A stretch of DNA of 64,000 nt from Paroedura picta (GCF_049243985.1 NC_135380.1:23484501-23548500); one strand, 5' to 3'. Shown: positions 1-12,160, counted from the stretch's first letter. Numbers and translations: made by a program. Notes: a model not told the origin generated them from the sequence alone.

Positions 1-523
1 TTAGTTTACAGGTTCCTACTGTTGTGTTGCACTTCTATGCTCTACAACAGCGCATGGGTGGAGGCAAAGTATTGCACATTGTGTTGGCACATGACTGCCC
101 CATTGTAAGAAGATTGCAGAGGCAGCTGGTGACACATGCACGTGGCATGAATGTGCATACATGTTGGTACTACAAACACGTAACATGCTTAAAGGGAATC
201 AAGATTTTGGTAAACAATAGTTGATGGCAGCTGTACCAGTCTATACATTCCCAAAGTTGGTGGGTTTTCCGTTTTTTAGAATAAGGGGGTTATTGGGATG
301 AGGAAGGGCTGGGATGTGATACCGCAGTCCGGGAGGAGGAAGGGTCAGGGAAGCTGTACTAGCAGGCCCTCCAAGTTGGTCCTGTGGAGGAAGCAATTGG
401 GATGGAGATGTGAAATTTCCCATGTATTATGTTGCAGATGTTCAAATACTTGGGCTTTAGCTGGCATGTATATGATTGCCCTCCCTGATTGTTTAGGAAA
501 GAAACTCTCCTTGAGCTGTTATG
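1..523. other. Gene-free sequence, nothing recognised
   Basis: No repeat family, exon or structural RNA was recognised. The open frames here are short and have no recognisable domain or splice context. Confidence 0.5.
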
Positions 524-857
524 CTTTCTCAACCAGGGTTTCATGAAACCCTTTGTTTACTTGACAGCTCTGGGAGGGTTTCTCCAATTGGGTGGCAGTT
601 AATTATATTATAAGATGTATTAAAAATTTATTGGTTGATATGACTATATATGTTCATGTCGACCTGCCCTGCCTCCCAATATGGCCAATGATAAGCCTGG
701 AAGAGTGGGAAAGGGAGAGGCCCCAGGAGGGCATACAAACAACTATGCTTCCCAACCATATTCTGCATGATCGTACCACTTCTGGGGTTTCTCAAAGCCT
801 GAAGAATGTTTCAGGGGCTTCTCAGCCATAAAAAGGTTGAGAAAAGCTGGTCTAGAG
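524..857 (+). mobile_element. hAT-like nonautonomous element, copy 1
   Basis: It begins with GCTTTCTCAACCAGGG and ends with GGTTGAGAAAAGC, so the ends are inverted repeats of the hAT/Charlie type (TTTCTCAACC). The same order of internal blocks (TTAATTA, TTTATTGG, CATATATGGTCATGTC-like, CACTTCTGGGGTTTCTC) recurs at 12161-12494, which makes it a dispersed family about 335 bp long. It has no coding capacity. I could not find a clean 8-bp target-site duplication, so the exact ends are uncertain by about 10 bp. Confidence 0.6.
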
Positions 858-2778
858 ACTTCTTCAAGAAGCCCAGTTCCTTTTATCTTTGCTTGGACCA
901 TCAATAGCTGAAGGGGGGGGGGTGTTAGAAGAGTAAACAGAAATGCTGTGGCCTGGTGGTATTTTGGATGTCCGTTTGGCCCAGCCTTGCACGAAGACGT
1001 TAATTAAACTGGGAGTTGGGGCAGATGGTGTGGTTAATTAAATACAAAATTGGGAGGAGTTAGGCCAGGATGAGGACAGAAGCCGCTAGAGTTGAAAAGA
1101 CAAATGGCTGCTTACAACCCAAAAGCTTGCAGCCCAGCTGATGAGTGATCGGTGCCACCGAAAGAAGAGCACGTTGAAGCACTGACAGCTCCCAGCACAC
1201 ACAGCCATGGTAGCATGGAAACACCTCTTGCAGTCCCATGTGGCTGAGAATGAGTGGTCTGCCAGGGGGAAGGGGGGCATTGCACAGGTCTTTCTGCACC
1301 TCACCAGTGTGGTAGCATGCATGGTCAGTCCTGCTTTTCTGGTGGCGTCTCATACTCAGGGGTGTGTGGGCAGGGTGTTCATCTAGCAGTAGAAGGTAGT
1401 TTGGAGCAGCAGGAAAAGAGCCAATAGCTTCCTTCCAATGGCACAGACAGAGGGACAGCAGTGTTCAGTAGGGAGCTGGTCACTCTCAGGGGTTGTGAAG
1501 CCCAAATTCCACAATGTTGACTTTGTTAATGAATTGCAATTTAGCTGCTTCAAGTGGGAGCCCCCCCCCTCCTCCATGGCAGTGTTGTTAAGGTCTGTTA
1601 CAGATTTCCTTTGAAGATGGAAACATTTGAGGGAGTGTTCTGGAGACTTGTGGTTTTTAATGCCAGATTTGCCTATGCAACTCGGTGAAGCGCACCCTAT
1701 ATTTTGCTGGCATCTATTAAAAATAACAGCCAATAAATCTTTATTCTTGGGAAGGACAGAAGCGAGACGGGCTTGTATTTCTTCTGTGCTCTGCTCGCTT
1801 CCGTGGCATCTCTTTGATTTCGCTGCATTCCAACCAGGGAGATTAAAATATCAAATGTTATTTTGTATGCCTCCTGCGTCAGTTTTCAGCATTTTTGTTG
1901 TTTTTTCATGATTTTCCTTTCCTTTTCTTTTTTTGCTGCCTTGGTGTCCAAGGCTGGGGGGAGAACGTGTGTTGATTTAAATTTGCTGATGACACCAAGT
2001 TTAAGAGGCATCAGAACAGATGAAGACTGGAAAATTACTCAGGGTGAAATTAAATGACCTCATGGACTGAAGTAACAGAAGCTGGGTGGAAAATAATAGG
2101 GCAGTGTGCAGGGAACAGCACTTGGGGGCTGGTAATAAGCACTTGATCTGCAGGGGACTCATCAGTAAGAGATGACAGAAAGGGAAAGGCTCTGAGGGTC
2201 TTGTTTAATCACAAGATGACTCTCCTTCAGCGTGACGCGGCTGCGGCTAGCGGGGCTTCAGCATGGCACTTCTGGTAGAAATTCAGAGGATTTAGCAGCA
2301 GCATAAGCAGGACTGGCCCATGAGACTTGGCTGCAAAGACGGCCTCCTCAGAGCAGTGCAGAGAAAGTGCTTGGGTTGCAGAGAGCCCTGCTTAGTCCTG
2401 AAGGTTCTTCTGCAGCGTCTCCAGGGATTTTTAGTGCAACACTGCTGGTGGGATTGTGTGTGGCTTCATTGTGGCTTTCAAAATAAGCCCCGTTCTCAGC
2501 AACTGCCATAAAGCTTTCTTGGACCTTGTTCTGCCACTCATGATTCAAGGAGGCTTAACTGAGACTTGGTTGGTAAATTACTAAGAGGTGACTGTAGAAG
2601 ACGGGCCTTCCTGCTTCTAATGTGGAGGAGGGCTTGCAAAGACAGCATGAGGTCAGCAAGAGTTGATAATATGTCAGTGGAGAGGACTGTTGTGTGGATG
2701 CTGCTCACTCTGCATCACCACACCCACCTTCGGCCACCACCCTTCTTGACAAGGAACAGGCATGCAGTCGCAATAAAC
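858..2778. other. Gene-free sequence with one possible conserved block
   Basis: No exon was recognised. There is a G10 run near 910 and a C9 run near 1561. The block around 1700-1900 is AT-rich with homeobox-like TTAAAA and CCAAT-type words and no repeat signature, so it could be regulatory, but nothing proves it. Confidence 0.35.
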
Positions 2779-2914
2779 AGCAGTCTTGTAGTACCTGAAA
2801 GACCAACAAGTTGTTGGGTCTAGCATACGCTAGAATCGAGCCCACTTTTTCTAGTCCACAAAAGCATACGCTGTACTGAAAATATGTTGGTTGTTAAGGT
2901 GTCACAAGATTCTG
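2779..2914. repeat. Degenerate foldback repeat
   Basis: The left part (CAGTCTTGTAGTACCTGAAA, then GACCAACAAG) is roughly the reverse complement of the right part (TTGGTTGTTAAGGTGTCACA, then AGATTCTG). The two arms are separated by about 70 bp and would fold into a hairpin. It resembles an interspersed reptile repeat whose arms read 'gtggcacctttaaagaccaac'. No coding potential is seen. Confidence 0.45.
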
Positions 2915-2924
2915 TCAATCCCAC

Positions 2925-4346
2925 ATAAATCGATGGAATCCGATATTAAAGATAGAATTAGTAGGCATATTGAGGAACAAAAGTGATTGAGGAAGAATCA
3001 GCATGGATTCTGTGAGGGAAGATGTCTCACTAACCTTTTGAGTTCTTGGAGGGGGTGAACAAGCATATGGACAAGGCAGACCCAATAGATGTTGTTTACC
3101 TAGACTTCCAGAAAGTTTTTGATAGTTCCTCATCAAAGGCTCCTAAGTAAACTCAGCAATTATGAGATAACAGAACAAGTCCTCTTGTTCAGGCCATTAA
3201 AACGTTGTTCAGGCCAGTGAAAACCAGGGAGGACTATGAGGTTCTCCAGAGGGATCTGTCCAGGCTGGATGAATGGACACCAGCATGATAAATGAGGTTC
3301 AACAGGGCAGGTGTAAAGTAATGCACATTGGGGCCAAAAATCCCAATTCATAAAGACACATGGATGAACTGGTGGTAACTGACCAGGAGAAAGATCATGG
3401 GATCATGGTAGCTAGCTCACTGAAAACAAATCAGCCAGTATCATAATGCCCCTGTATAAATCTGCTGTACTGTGTACAGTTATGGCCATCTTACCTCAAA
3501 AAAGTTATAGCTTTATAAAGATATAGCTTTATAAAGAGTGCATAAGAGAGCAACTAAAATGATTAAGGGGATGGAACACTTTCCCTGTGAAGAGCAGGTA
3601 AAGAGGTAAGGGCTCTTTAGCTTGGAGAAATGATGACTGAGGGATGACATGATAGAGGCTTACAAAATTATGCTGGGGATAAAGAGGGTAGAGAAAGAAG
3701 TACTTTTCTCTCTTTCTCACAATACAAGAACTTTTGGACAGTCAATGAAATTGATGAGAAGTAGGTCTGAAACAGATAAAGGGCAATATTTCTTCATCCA
3801 AAGAGTAACTAACACATGGAATTCACTGCTGCATGTAGTAGAGACAGCTTCAAGAGGAGATTGGATAAACGTATGGAGCAGAGGTCCAGCATTGGCTATT
3901 AGCCACAATGCATTGATGGGACACTCAGTCTCTGTATTCTTGATACTTGGCAAGGGGCAAGATTGGGAGGGCTTCCTAAGAGAGAACCAGCTTGGTATAG
4001 TGGTTAGGAGTGCGGACTTCTAATTTGGCGAGCCAGGTTTGATTCCCTGCTCCCCCACATGGAGCCAGCTGGGTGACTTTGGGCTCACCACAGGACTGAT
4101 AAAGCTGTTCTGTCCAAGCAGGAATATCAGGGCTCTCAGCCTCACCCACCTCACAGAGTGTCTGTTGTGGGGAGAGGAAAGGGAAGGCAAATGTAAACTG
4201 CTTTGAGCCTCCTTCCGGTAGGGAAAAGCGACATATAAGAACCAACTCTTCTTCCAATGACACCTGGTTTTGGCCATTGTGGGACATTGGCCTGGATGGG
4301 CCATTGGCCTGATGTAGCACAGCTTCTCACAGGTTCTTATGAGTAT
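2925..4346 (+). mobile_element. CR1/L3-type LINE 3' fragment, interrupted by a SINE
   Basis: Translated pieces match the CR1 reverse transcriptase: DVVYLDFQKVFD near 3090, then a YEVLQRDLSRLDEW segment near 3236-3270, then the ORF2 C-terminal block (DMIEAYKIMLGI, and VTNTWNSLL near 3810). The 3' UTR reads 'gccattggcctgatg' and ends in a TTCTTATG-type tail near 4333-4346. The 5' part is truncated, the RT region between roughly 3130 and 3200 is internally deleted, and stop codons interrupt the frame. A tRNA-type SINE (3980-4256) sits in the 3' UTR, so the LINE is older than the SINE. Confidence 0.8.
3980..4256 (+). mobile_element. tRNA-derived SINE (family B), inserted in CR1
   Basis: It has a tRNA-like head with A-box-like TATAGTGGTTAGGAGTGCGG and B-box-like GGTTTGATTCCC. 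The body includes TGTCTGTTGTGGGGAGAGGA, and the 3' end reads AAAGCGACATATAAGAACC followed by a CTTCTTC tail. Other copies lie at 25665, 48485, 55829 and 62945. The flanking 'cttcctaa' and 'cttccaa' may be the target duplication. Confidence 0.85.
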
Positions 4347-5195
4347 GTATAGAGGGCCTTTCCTCTACTATCAACTGCCTACAATCTGTCTCTATATCCT
4401 TAGAGTTAAAGGGGTGGGGCTTCTTCTCAGATATCTTTGGAAACAGGGTAGGAATTAATTCCTGACGGCAGTGAGGAAGCACAGTCCAAACTTGATTGGA
4501 AACTGATGGTTCAGCCTTTCAGTGGTGCTCCTTTGCCCAGCTATGATGCTGCGATGCTGTACCTGTCCAGCTCTTGCTCCCTTGTACCATTAAGTCCTAG
4601 AGTTCCTCTTAGTGCATGACAACAATGGCTGGGGAAGAATTAGTGGACAGAAACACTTGCTGGGAACTGCTCACTGTCCCGGGAACGACTCCACTTGGCA
4701 ATAGTATGATCACTGGATGTAACTCAGAGCAGGGTCTGCAACTTAGTCGAACCTGGGTGTGGGCACTCTTGCAATTGTGAGAATCAGGAGCAGGCACTGC
4801 AACAGAAAGGCTACTGCAGAGAAGGATAGGGAGTACCAGTTGCAAAATGGTCACCACGGGGATTGTACCAAGTCCCTAAACTTTGGGGCATTCTGCAGAA
4901 CGGCAAGAGATTCTAAGCCTGGCATCCCCCTATGATGGAAGCAGCTGTTTGCAGGTGGCTGCTGTCTACAGACCAAAAAGAAAAAGAAAAAGCCTCTTGG
5001 GCTCTTACTAAGCACCTCCTGTGTCAGTTAAGTGGAGTGCAGCCAGAATTGGCTCTTTGCTTTGGGCAAGAAGCAGGTAGGCGCCAGGCAACACATTGGG
5101 GATCTCTGGTCTTAAAGGCATGAGATGCAGCCACTTGCTGACGCTAAGCAAGTCTGTATCTGATCTGTGCTTGGAAGGAAGATCTCCTGGGGACC
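4347..5195. other. Gene-free sequence, nothing recognised
   Basis: No exon, RNA gene or clear repeat was seen. Short open frames on both strands have no recognisable domain. Confidence 0.4.
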
Positions 5196-5275
5196 GTCTT
5201 CTTGTATGCCACTTTGAGTTCCCTGATGGAAGAAAGGCAGGAATATAAATAACTGCCTATAATGCTAAATAAAAC
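5196..5275 (+). repeat. 3' tail of an old Sauria-type SINE
   Basis: 'TGTATGCCACTTTGAGTTCC' followed by 'ggaaagaaaggcaggaatataaata'-like sequence resembles the 3' end of Sauria SINEs (genes for tRNA head absent here). Only the tail is recognisable. Confidence 0.45.
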
Positions 5276-5559
5276 AAGAGTCCTGGGGCGAAAGCTAATG
5301 CCCTAATAAAATTTGCTAGTCTGTAAAGTGCCGGTGGATTCCTGTTTTATTTTGCTGCTGCACACCAACTTGGCTTCCCCTGCTATAACTTGAGAACGTT
5401 ATGCTTGATATGGTCCAAGAACGGAAATTAAAATATAGGTAAAAGGATGTCAGAACAAGGTACTTCAAAGCCATCCTTATCTTAAATTGTAAGGAAAACT
5501 GTTTCAATATTCAGGGGTTTTGTGTTCTGCACATTGCAGGAAGGAAGCTGCTGGGAAAG

Positions 5560-5862
5560 GATATGGCCTCATTGGCAAGTACAAAAAAAAGCTGTGAATC
5601 CCTGCCCCTTCATTCAACAATGTAGCATTTATGTTGCTTTCAATAAAAACGGAATCCAAATTTGCATTGTTGAATTATGTTGATGAGGCCATTTGTGCTA
5701 ATAAAAAGTTAATCCAAAATATGCTGCTTCCCGCATGGATGCGCCTCGTGCAGCAATGGCAATTGCCCTCCGTGGCTGAAAGAGACAGATTGGATTAATA
5801 AACGATAGGCTGTTGTGATAACAGATAAGTTAATAAAACAAATCTGAATTCAGTTTCCGGGT
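5560..5862. promoter_or_regulatory. Candidate conserved noncoding element with SOX/POU-like sites
   Basis: AT-rich, repeat-free block. It holds an exact 11-bp inverted repeat, ATTCAACAATG at 5612-5622 and CATTGTTGAAT at 5665-5675, each with a SOX-type ACAAT core. An octamer ATTTGCAT at 5660-5667 overlaps the second SOX core. Homeobox-type TTAAT words are frequent (5710, 5795, 5830). The look is that of a developmental enhancer, but conservation cannot be tested from this window alone. Confidence 0.35.
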
Positions 5863-7085
5863 AAGGGGAAAAAGCCAATTGCATGACGGATTGGTACCTC
5901 CTGATCAGGTACTTGGAGGGCGATCAAAGAAACATTATAGGCTTGGATGTGTTTGGAGTGTGCAGACTTCCATGAGGCCTGGTCCACCTCTCTGCAACTA
6001 AAACCATGGAGCACTCTCAGACGGAAGATGTGGAAGCCCACCCAGCTTCTTGACGTCCTCATGTTCTGCTTGCAAGGAGCTAGGCTTGTGCTGTGTGGCG
6101 CATCGTCCAAAAATGTGATTGCACTTTAGAGACAGTCTGTCCTATCTTTGGTTATGAATCCAGTGCTACTGCTGCATTACATAGCAAATTGGCAGGGGGG
6201 GGGGGAGTCTAAAAAGGAAGATGCAGCAGGCCTGTTTTTTGGGTAGTAAAAATACCTGCACTGACAATGAGCATCCCTTGCAGCTGACCCAATTAGACTA
6301 ACAGTAATTCCTGTGCTGAGTCAGGTTGAAAAGCCTCTACTTGTCTTGCTCAGTGGACACAACAACTCCAAGTTGAGTGGAGCATTCATGATGCTCACTC
6401 ATTGCGCCTCTACCCATAGCTACAGATGGGTCACTGGCAGGCTCTGTTGGTTTGTGAGTCACAGAGGTAGCAGCAAAGGGCCCCTGCTCACTGGAATGTC
6501 ATCCTATGAGCTCCACCCTATCTGTGATGGAGCTTTTAGGGTTAGACTTTCAGAAAGCTGGCCACTGAATTCATGCAGTGATTGCTAGAGCTTCATCACA
6601 TTGCAGTGTTAGATTTGCAGCATCTTTGATAATGACAGTGGAGTGAAAAGACACAGCCCATCACCAAACTGTGTATACTGTCGTAGGATTGAGAGGCGCA
6701 CAGGTGGGGACTGCTCTGTTTTTCTGCTTGAATGGTCTTTGGAGGAGTAAATCCACTTATGAGACGGATGTTCAGATAGATGCAGTTTATTTATTTGGTT
6801 ATCTATAACCCACCATCTTTCCTCTATGGAGCTCACAGAATTTCCACTATGTTTTCCATCTGGACGTTGACCTGACAAGCTGCAAACCTAATTAGCTTCG
6901 GCAAGGTGGCTGCATTGTATCCTGTGCGATTTGGAGTGAACCTATCGCTACAGAGACAGGCACACTTTTTTTATAGAGTGTTGTAAGAGTTAATCTTACA
7001 GGGGTGGCTAGGATGTTCCTCTTTGAGGGAGGAGGTCTATCTTCACACATGCATTGATTCCTTTATACCCAGTGACCAGCTACAG
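5863..7085. other. Gene-free sequence, nothing recognised
   Basis: Contains a G-run of about 11 near 6195 and a short AT-rich tract near 6785-6805 that may be a SINE or LINE tail. No exon was found. Confidence 0.4.
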
Positions 7086-7221
7086 CAGGGGTAGTCAAAC
7101 TGTGGCCCTCCAGATGTCCATGGACTACAATTCCCATGAGCCCCTGCCAGCATTTGCTGGCAGGGGCTCGTGAGAATTGTAGTCCATGGACATCTGGAGG
7201 GTTGCAGTTTAACTACCCCTG
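7086..7221. mobile_element. Palindromic hAT MITE (subfamily 1), intact
   Basis: A 136-bp near-perfect palindrome. The ends are CAGGGGTAGTCAAACTGTGG and its complement, and the loop is CCAGCATTTGCTGG. It is flanked by the exact 8-bp direct repeat AGCTACAG at 7078-7085 and 7222-7229. An 8-bp duplication and CAGGGG ends are the hallmarks of hAT transposition. There is no coding capacity, so it depended on a transposase supplied in trans. Confidence 0.92.
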
Positions 7222-7429
7222 AGCTACAGTATGTAAAAAAGAGTTTCTTGAAGAACAGTGTTGGAGTGTCATGAAAATTTAAGCTGTGGCATCAAATCTC
7301 TGATGGCTGCCATTCACACATGATCATTGTCAAGGGATGAAAGTGAATGTAGAAGCCTGGGATATTGATGGGTGGGTCTTGCATGTTCAGGTGGCTATTT
7401 GATCCACGCTGCTGTGGCTTATTTGTATT

Positions 7430-7800
7430 TAGATATTTATATGGTGCCTCTCCAGACAAACTGTTCAAGGCGGCTCACAGCACCTGAACAAATTTAAAAA
7501 GAAAATTAAAACATGAACAGCAGCCCAGTAAAAGTAACACAGCTCACCATAAAAGAACCATCCCAATCTAACAGCCCATAAAAAGCAACATAATACCCAT
7601 AATAAAACCACATAAAAGCAAGCAAACCATAAAACCAACAGCATAGGAGCTATAAAACAGCATAGAAGTGAGCCAAGCCAAAATAAAACAAGGTGGAGTG
7701 CATGCCATAAAATCCGTGCAAAATATTAAGGTAGTGGGCTGGAAGGTGGCATCAAATTCAGTCAAAAACTTGAGCAAGTAAAAATGACTTCACGAAATGC
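7430..7800 (-). repeat. A-rich degenerate retroposon-like tract
   Basis: 'TATTTAGATATTTATATGGT' followed by 'caaggcggctcacag' and then long A-rich stretches (ATAAAACCACATAAAAGC) resembles a 3' non-LTR retrotransposon or SINE tail in reverse orientation. The family was not determined. Confidence 0.35.
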
Positions 7801-9900
7801 TAACTTAGTAGGTATCAAGCCAACTTGGAAGAGGGTCGTAGTCTAAGGATGGAGTTTCACCAACAAGAAAGCCCCACCTGTCTCTTTCTGCTGACAAAGG
7901 TGAGGTGGTAGGGCTTGAGGAGAGGACCTTTACTGGCAGACTGGTTGGAACAGGAGCAGACAAGGATAACTTGGCCACTGTGTTTGACATTAACTGCAGT
8001 GTCTGGACGGTCTTCAGAGGCAGTCCTACATAGAGCTCGTTAAGAGAGGTGAACCTGGATCTCCCAGGCTTGACTGGGTTTCTTGAGACACGGCCAAAGC
8101 TGATAAAAGACATTGCATACTTGGGAGGAGACATGCGATTCCTTCCTTGGGTCAGACTCCAGCAGCAGCATCCCCAAGAAAATAATCCCCTCCCTCCTCC
8201 CAAGACCTTGCTTTCCAGTCTGATGATGCTTGCTTGGCAAAGCAATCTTGGTTTGTCTTGCTACTGATGCTTTATCTTCCAGATGCATCACTTTCTGCTG
8301 CCTCCTTGCAGAGCTGAAGTAATGTAGTGATGAAGAGTCAGACCTGGGAAGTCCTCTCTTCAAATCTCGCCTCTGCTGTGCCCTCCCTTGCCTGACCTTC
8401 TGCAAACTGCTGTTCTCTCCGCATTGAGTCTCCCTGTGGATTTCATGGGAGATGAGATTAGCCTAATACATAAGGCTTCTTTAATAATTAATGTGGGAAG
8501 TGTTTGGAAAAATGAATATATATATTAGCACGCTAAGGTTTGGGTGTTGAGTCTCTGCTGTGTAACAAAATTGTAAAGCAAAGTGTACGTTCCACAAATG
8601 TCTTTGGCTTTTGGTCGTGTTTTTCTTTTTGCAAGGTGGCAGTTGCGTCACGAATAAAAGAATGTGGCTCCTACCTGGTAGGTGCTTAGAAAAGCTGCAA
8701 ACAATCTTCTAGATCGCGTGATTGTTAAGAAAGTCAAACCGGTAAAAGCAGCAGGGAAGTGGAAAGGACTCCGAATGCTTATTCCTCTGTGCTTGCCTGC
8801 CTATGCTATACCTTGAACCCCCATGGCTGTGATCTGCAGTCCCATTATGTCTGTAACATAGCCTTAGTGCAAAGGTTTTGCGTGAACCGATCAGTTCTGT
8901 ATGGTACATGTTACTTTTCCTAGATGAAATAACTTGAGTGCATGCTTTTTTGCCTTGGTTTTTTTTGGGGGGTGGGGTGGGGGTCTGCCTTTTCCTTCTG
9001 GTTGTTGTGCAGGAAAGCCCCATCCCAGGTCGATAGTCAGCATCTCATGCTTGCAGGTTCACCCCAGGCTTAACTTTGACGGGGCCGCTGGAGGCTTTCC
9101 TGAGAGTGTGTGGTCCTGTTGGGTTGCCCTGGGCTGCCTTGGCTCTCCTGAGACAATTGCTGGCATTGGCACAAACACCTGACAATGATCTCATTCTCTG
9201 TTTGCCTCTGACAGGCTCCCCACGGCCCTTCGGTCCCTGCCAGCAGTAGTGCTACGTTCTCCTATGTCATCCTTTGCCATAGGGATGGGGGCGGTGCCTG
9301 GCAATTGCTTGTATCCCCCTGTGGCTGGCTGGTCTATTCTGGGCCCCAGCATGGCAGGTAGCACGTGCCTTTTGTGTGCAGCTGATGACTTACTCTGTGG
9401 TTGCTAGAGACTGCATTTGTCTTTGCAGGGTAGATTCTGCAAAGTTTCAGAGATTCGCAGGTTTCATTCAGACAGAAAGAAAAAGGTTCTTCGTGTTCTG
9501 CGTGAATCCCAGGCTTTATTTGTGCTTGAGCTTCTTGCCTCCAAATAACTGTCCTCTCCCTTTTTTACTATTCCCCTGGACTCGGGACAACCTAGCTAAC
9601 TAGGCAGGGCTAGCATTTTGATAAACACTTTTGTGGTTTGCGTCCATAATCAAATTGCCTGATAATGGCAGCTCATGGGTAAATATGCAGAGCTTGGCTT
9701 TTCTAATTATGGAATTTTCAACTTCAGCATGTGTTCAGCACATGGTTTTGGGCTTCTGCCACAGATGCTTTGTGCTCCCCCCCCCCAAGCACGTGCTGTC
9801 TTGCACACTCCACCAAGCCTGACCCTCCTAACAGCTGCCTGATGTGTTGAGATTCTTAACTGTCCCAGATGGTATCTGGCCACACACATTGGACAGGAGG
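7801..9900. other. Gene-free sequence; possible conserved block 8430-8720
   Basis: No exon was recognised. The stretch 8430-8720 is repeat-free and AT-rich, with TAATAATTAAT near 8484, a CRE-like TGCGTCACG at 8645 and several homeobox-like words, so it may be regulatory. The long minus-strand frames at 7805-8405 show no domain and have a base composition like their surroundings. Confidence 0.35.
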
Positions 9901-9904
9901 AGGA

Positions 9905-10063
9905 GGATCTGTGTGATCCTCTGGCAGTCTTCAAGCAAAGGTTGGATACACACTTTTCTTGGATGTTTTAGGATGCTTTGGGCTGATCCTGCGTTGAGCA
10001 GGGGGTTGGACTAGATGTCCTTTATGGCCCCTTCCAACTCTATGATTCTGTGATTCTGTGAAG
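9905..10063 (+). mobile_element. CR1 LINE 3' end
   Basis: 'GTCTTCAAGCAAAGGTTGGA' is the end of CR1 ORF2. It is followed by GGGGGTTGGACTAGATG, CCCTTCCAACTC and the tail TATGATTCTGTGATTCTGTG, the short-repeat 3' tail typical of CR1. It is severely 5'-truncated, as is normal for CR1. A near-identical copy lies at 46420-46560. Confidence 0.85.
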
Positions 10064-10084
10064 GAAATGCTCGTTTGGTTATTT

Positions 10085-10570
10085 GTCAGGGACAGATCAA
10101 ACTGGAGCATGTCCAGAGGAGGGCAACGAATATGGTGAGGGGTTTGGAGACCAAGATGTACGAGGAAAGATTGGGGGAGCTTGGTCTGTTTTGATAACCA
10201 TCTTCAAGTATTTAAAAGGTGCCATGTAGAGGATAGAGCAGAGTTGATCTCTCTAGCTCCGGAGGGACGGACCAGAACCAGTGGGATGAAATTGATTCAA
10301 ACGAAATTCCATCTCAACATCCGGAAGAAGTTCCTGACAGTCAGAGCGGTTTCTCAGTGGAACAGGCTTCATTGGGAGGTGGTGGGTTCTCCATCTTTGG
10401 AAATGTTTAAACAAAGGCTGGATAGCCATCCGATGGAGAGGCTGATTCTGTGAAGGCTTAAGGGGGTGGCAGGTTACAGTGGATGAGCAATAGGGATGTG
10501 AGTATCCTGCATAGTGCAGGGGGTTAGACTAGATGACCCAGTCGATCCCTTCCAATTCTATGATTCTACT
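10085..10570 (+). mobile_element. CR1 LINE 3' fragment, second subfamily
   Basis: It translates to ORF2 C-terminal CR1 protein (RKKFLTVRAVSQWNRLHWE near 10321-10377, preceded by a [10 protein letters not shown]-like segment near 10101). The 3' UTR follows, with GGGGGTTAGACTAGATGACC and the CTATGATTCTA tail. It starts 20 bp after the preceding CR1 3' end, so two independent CR1 insertions lie in tandem. Confidence 0.85.
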
Positions 10571-11740
10571 ACCTGGAAATGTTTGGATTTACAGGATCTT
10601 TGCTTGGGGGAGGGGTGGTCTAATTGCCTTATCCGTCCTTGGAGATGGATAGATCCAAATGATTTTGTGGTGGCTCTGGGGCAAAGGTCTTGTTATTGCT
10701 GGAAGTGCTTATTATTCTTTTTTGGGGGGGGAACTTGGGGTAGTTAGCACATTCATTGTGCCTAACAATCTCCTCCATTTGGTTCAGACTGGTTGACTCC
10801 ATGGTTTATCAAGGAGTTTGGTGGAGGTAGAATGGGTAAAATTGCTCCTCCCTGTCCTGTCCTGACCTGGACTCTACATTACAGATAATGACCAGAACGG
10901 ATATTCGTAAAGTGTAGTCCAGTTGTCAGATTCAGAAAAATTTTATTGGCATAACATACTCCAGTTGTTATCTCCATATGGTATCTTGCAGTTTATGCAG
11001 CCTGGGGATGGACTCTTTGGTAACCTAAGGCCTGCCATGGGAATGCTTGAACTTTGCCTACCTTCTTTCCTTCTTTGAATGGCCAGGGTGGGATTTACCT
11101 ATTGGGTAGCTAGTAAAGGTTGAGTGAGGGTCTTTTTCTCATGGCCCTGAAGGAAGCCATAAGTTCGCTTTAAACTATTTGAACCACTCTACTCAATTTG
11201 AGCTACTAGCAGCTAGCCTTGAATATACAATATCTGGATAGGGTAGCAGTCAGTATCCAGGTTGTAGATCATTTATCTGGTTTTTGGGAAGGGTTTAGGG
11301 CTAAATTAGTTGGCTTCATGGGCAATCTGTGCTGGCAAATGGACAGGGTACCTGTTTGATTATTGTGGACCTCTCAGAACCATTAACTGTGGTATCAGAA
11401 GTATGGTTTACGAATTATAGTGAAGCCACATACAATCTGTGTACAGTGTACACTTGATTTTCCTTCACATGTGTGTTGACTAATTCTCGTGTAGCATCAA
11501 TGCATATATAGCTGTGAGTACTGTTTTCCTGGTTTAAATGATAAACTGAATGCACATTGGCTCATTCTTACAGATACATGCACATACATGCAAGATCTGT
11601 TTGTACATCTGTTCATTGTAGCATGTGAACAGGGCTAGAGTTGCTGCTGGGTGGGGCGCAGGGCATGTGTGTTTATGCAAATTGCTTAGGGTGTGGTTTG
11701 GATCAGTGTACCCTCTGGTGGTACTCCGTCCTCCTTAAGA
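10571..11740. other. Gene-free sequence, nothing recognised
   Basis: No exon or repeat family was recognised. There is a G-run near 10727. The composition is mildly AT-rich. Confidence 0.4.
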
Positions 11741-11886
11741 CAGGGGTAGTCAAACTGCGGCCCTCCAGATGTCCATGGACTACAATTCCCAGGAGCCCTT
11801 GCCAGCATTCGCTGGCGAATGCTGGCAAGGGCTCCTGGGAATTGTAGTTCATGGACATCTGGAGGGCCGCAGTTTGACTACCCCTG
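11741..11886. mobile_element. Palindromic hAT MITE (subfamily 1), intact
   Basis: A 146-bp near-perfect palindrome, CAGGGGTAGTCAAACTGCGG to its complement, centred on CATTCGCTGGCGAATG. It has the exact 8-bp target duplication CCTTAAGA at 11733-11740 and 11887-11894. High arm identity suggests it is young. Confidence 0.92.
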
Positions 11887-12160
11887 CCTTAAGAGCTAGG
11901 TCTGTACCTTGAGGTGTTCCCTTGAACCTGGAGGCTTACCTCCTTTTTTAACTCTGTCACCTGTGCACTTTCCTGTGCAAGAGCCCCTTGGCTGCTGTCA
12001 GTAGCATTCTGGTTTGAAAATTGTGTTGGATGTGTTTGGAAACAGTTGGTTCAAAGGCTTGTTGAGTCCAGTGTGTAACTCTTGCCTTGCCAGAAACCCA
12101 CTCCTTTGGGTTTCTGGTTTGAAAGGTCCAGCTTCAGTTCTGATCTTGAAAACCTTAAGT

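Noticed and set aside
3985-4060. tRNA gene (A and B box-like sequence)
   Set aside because: No cloverleaf with intact stems is visible, and the sequence continues into a SINE body repeated at four other sites.
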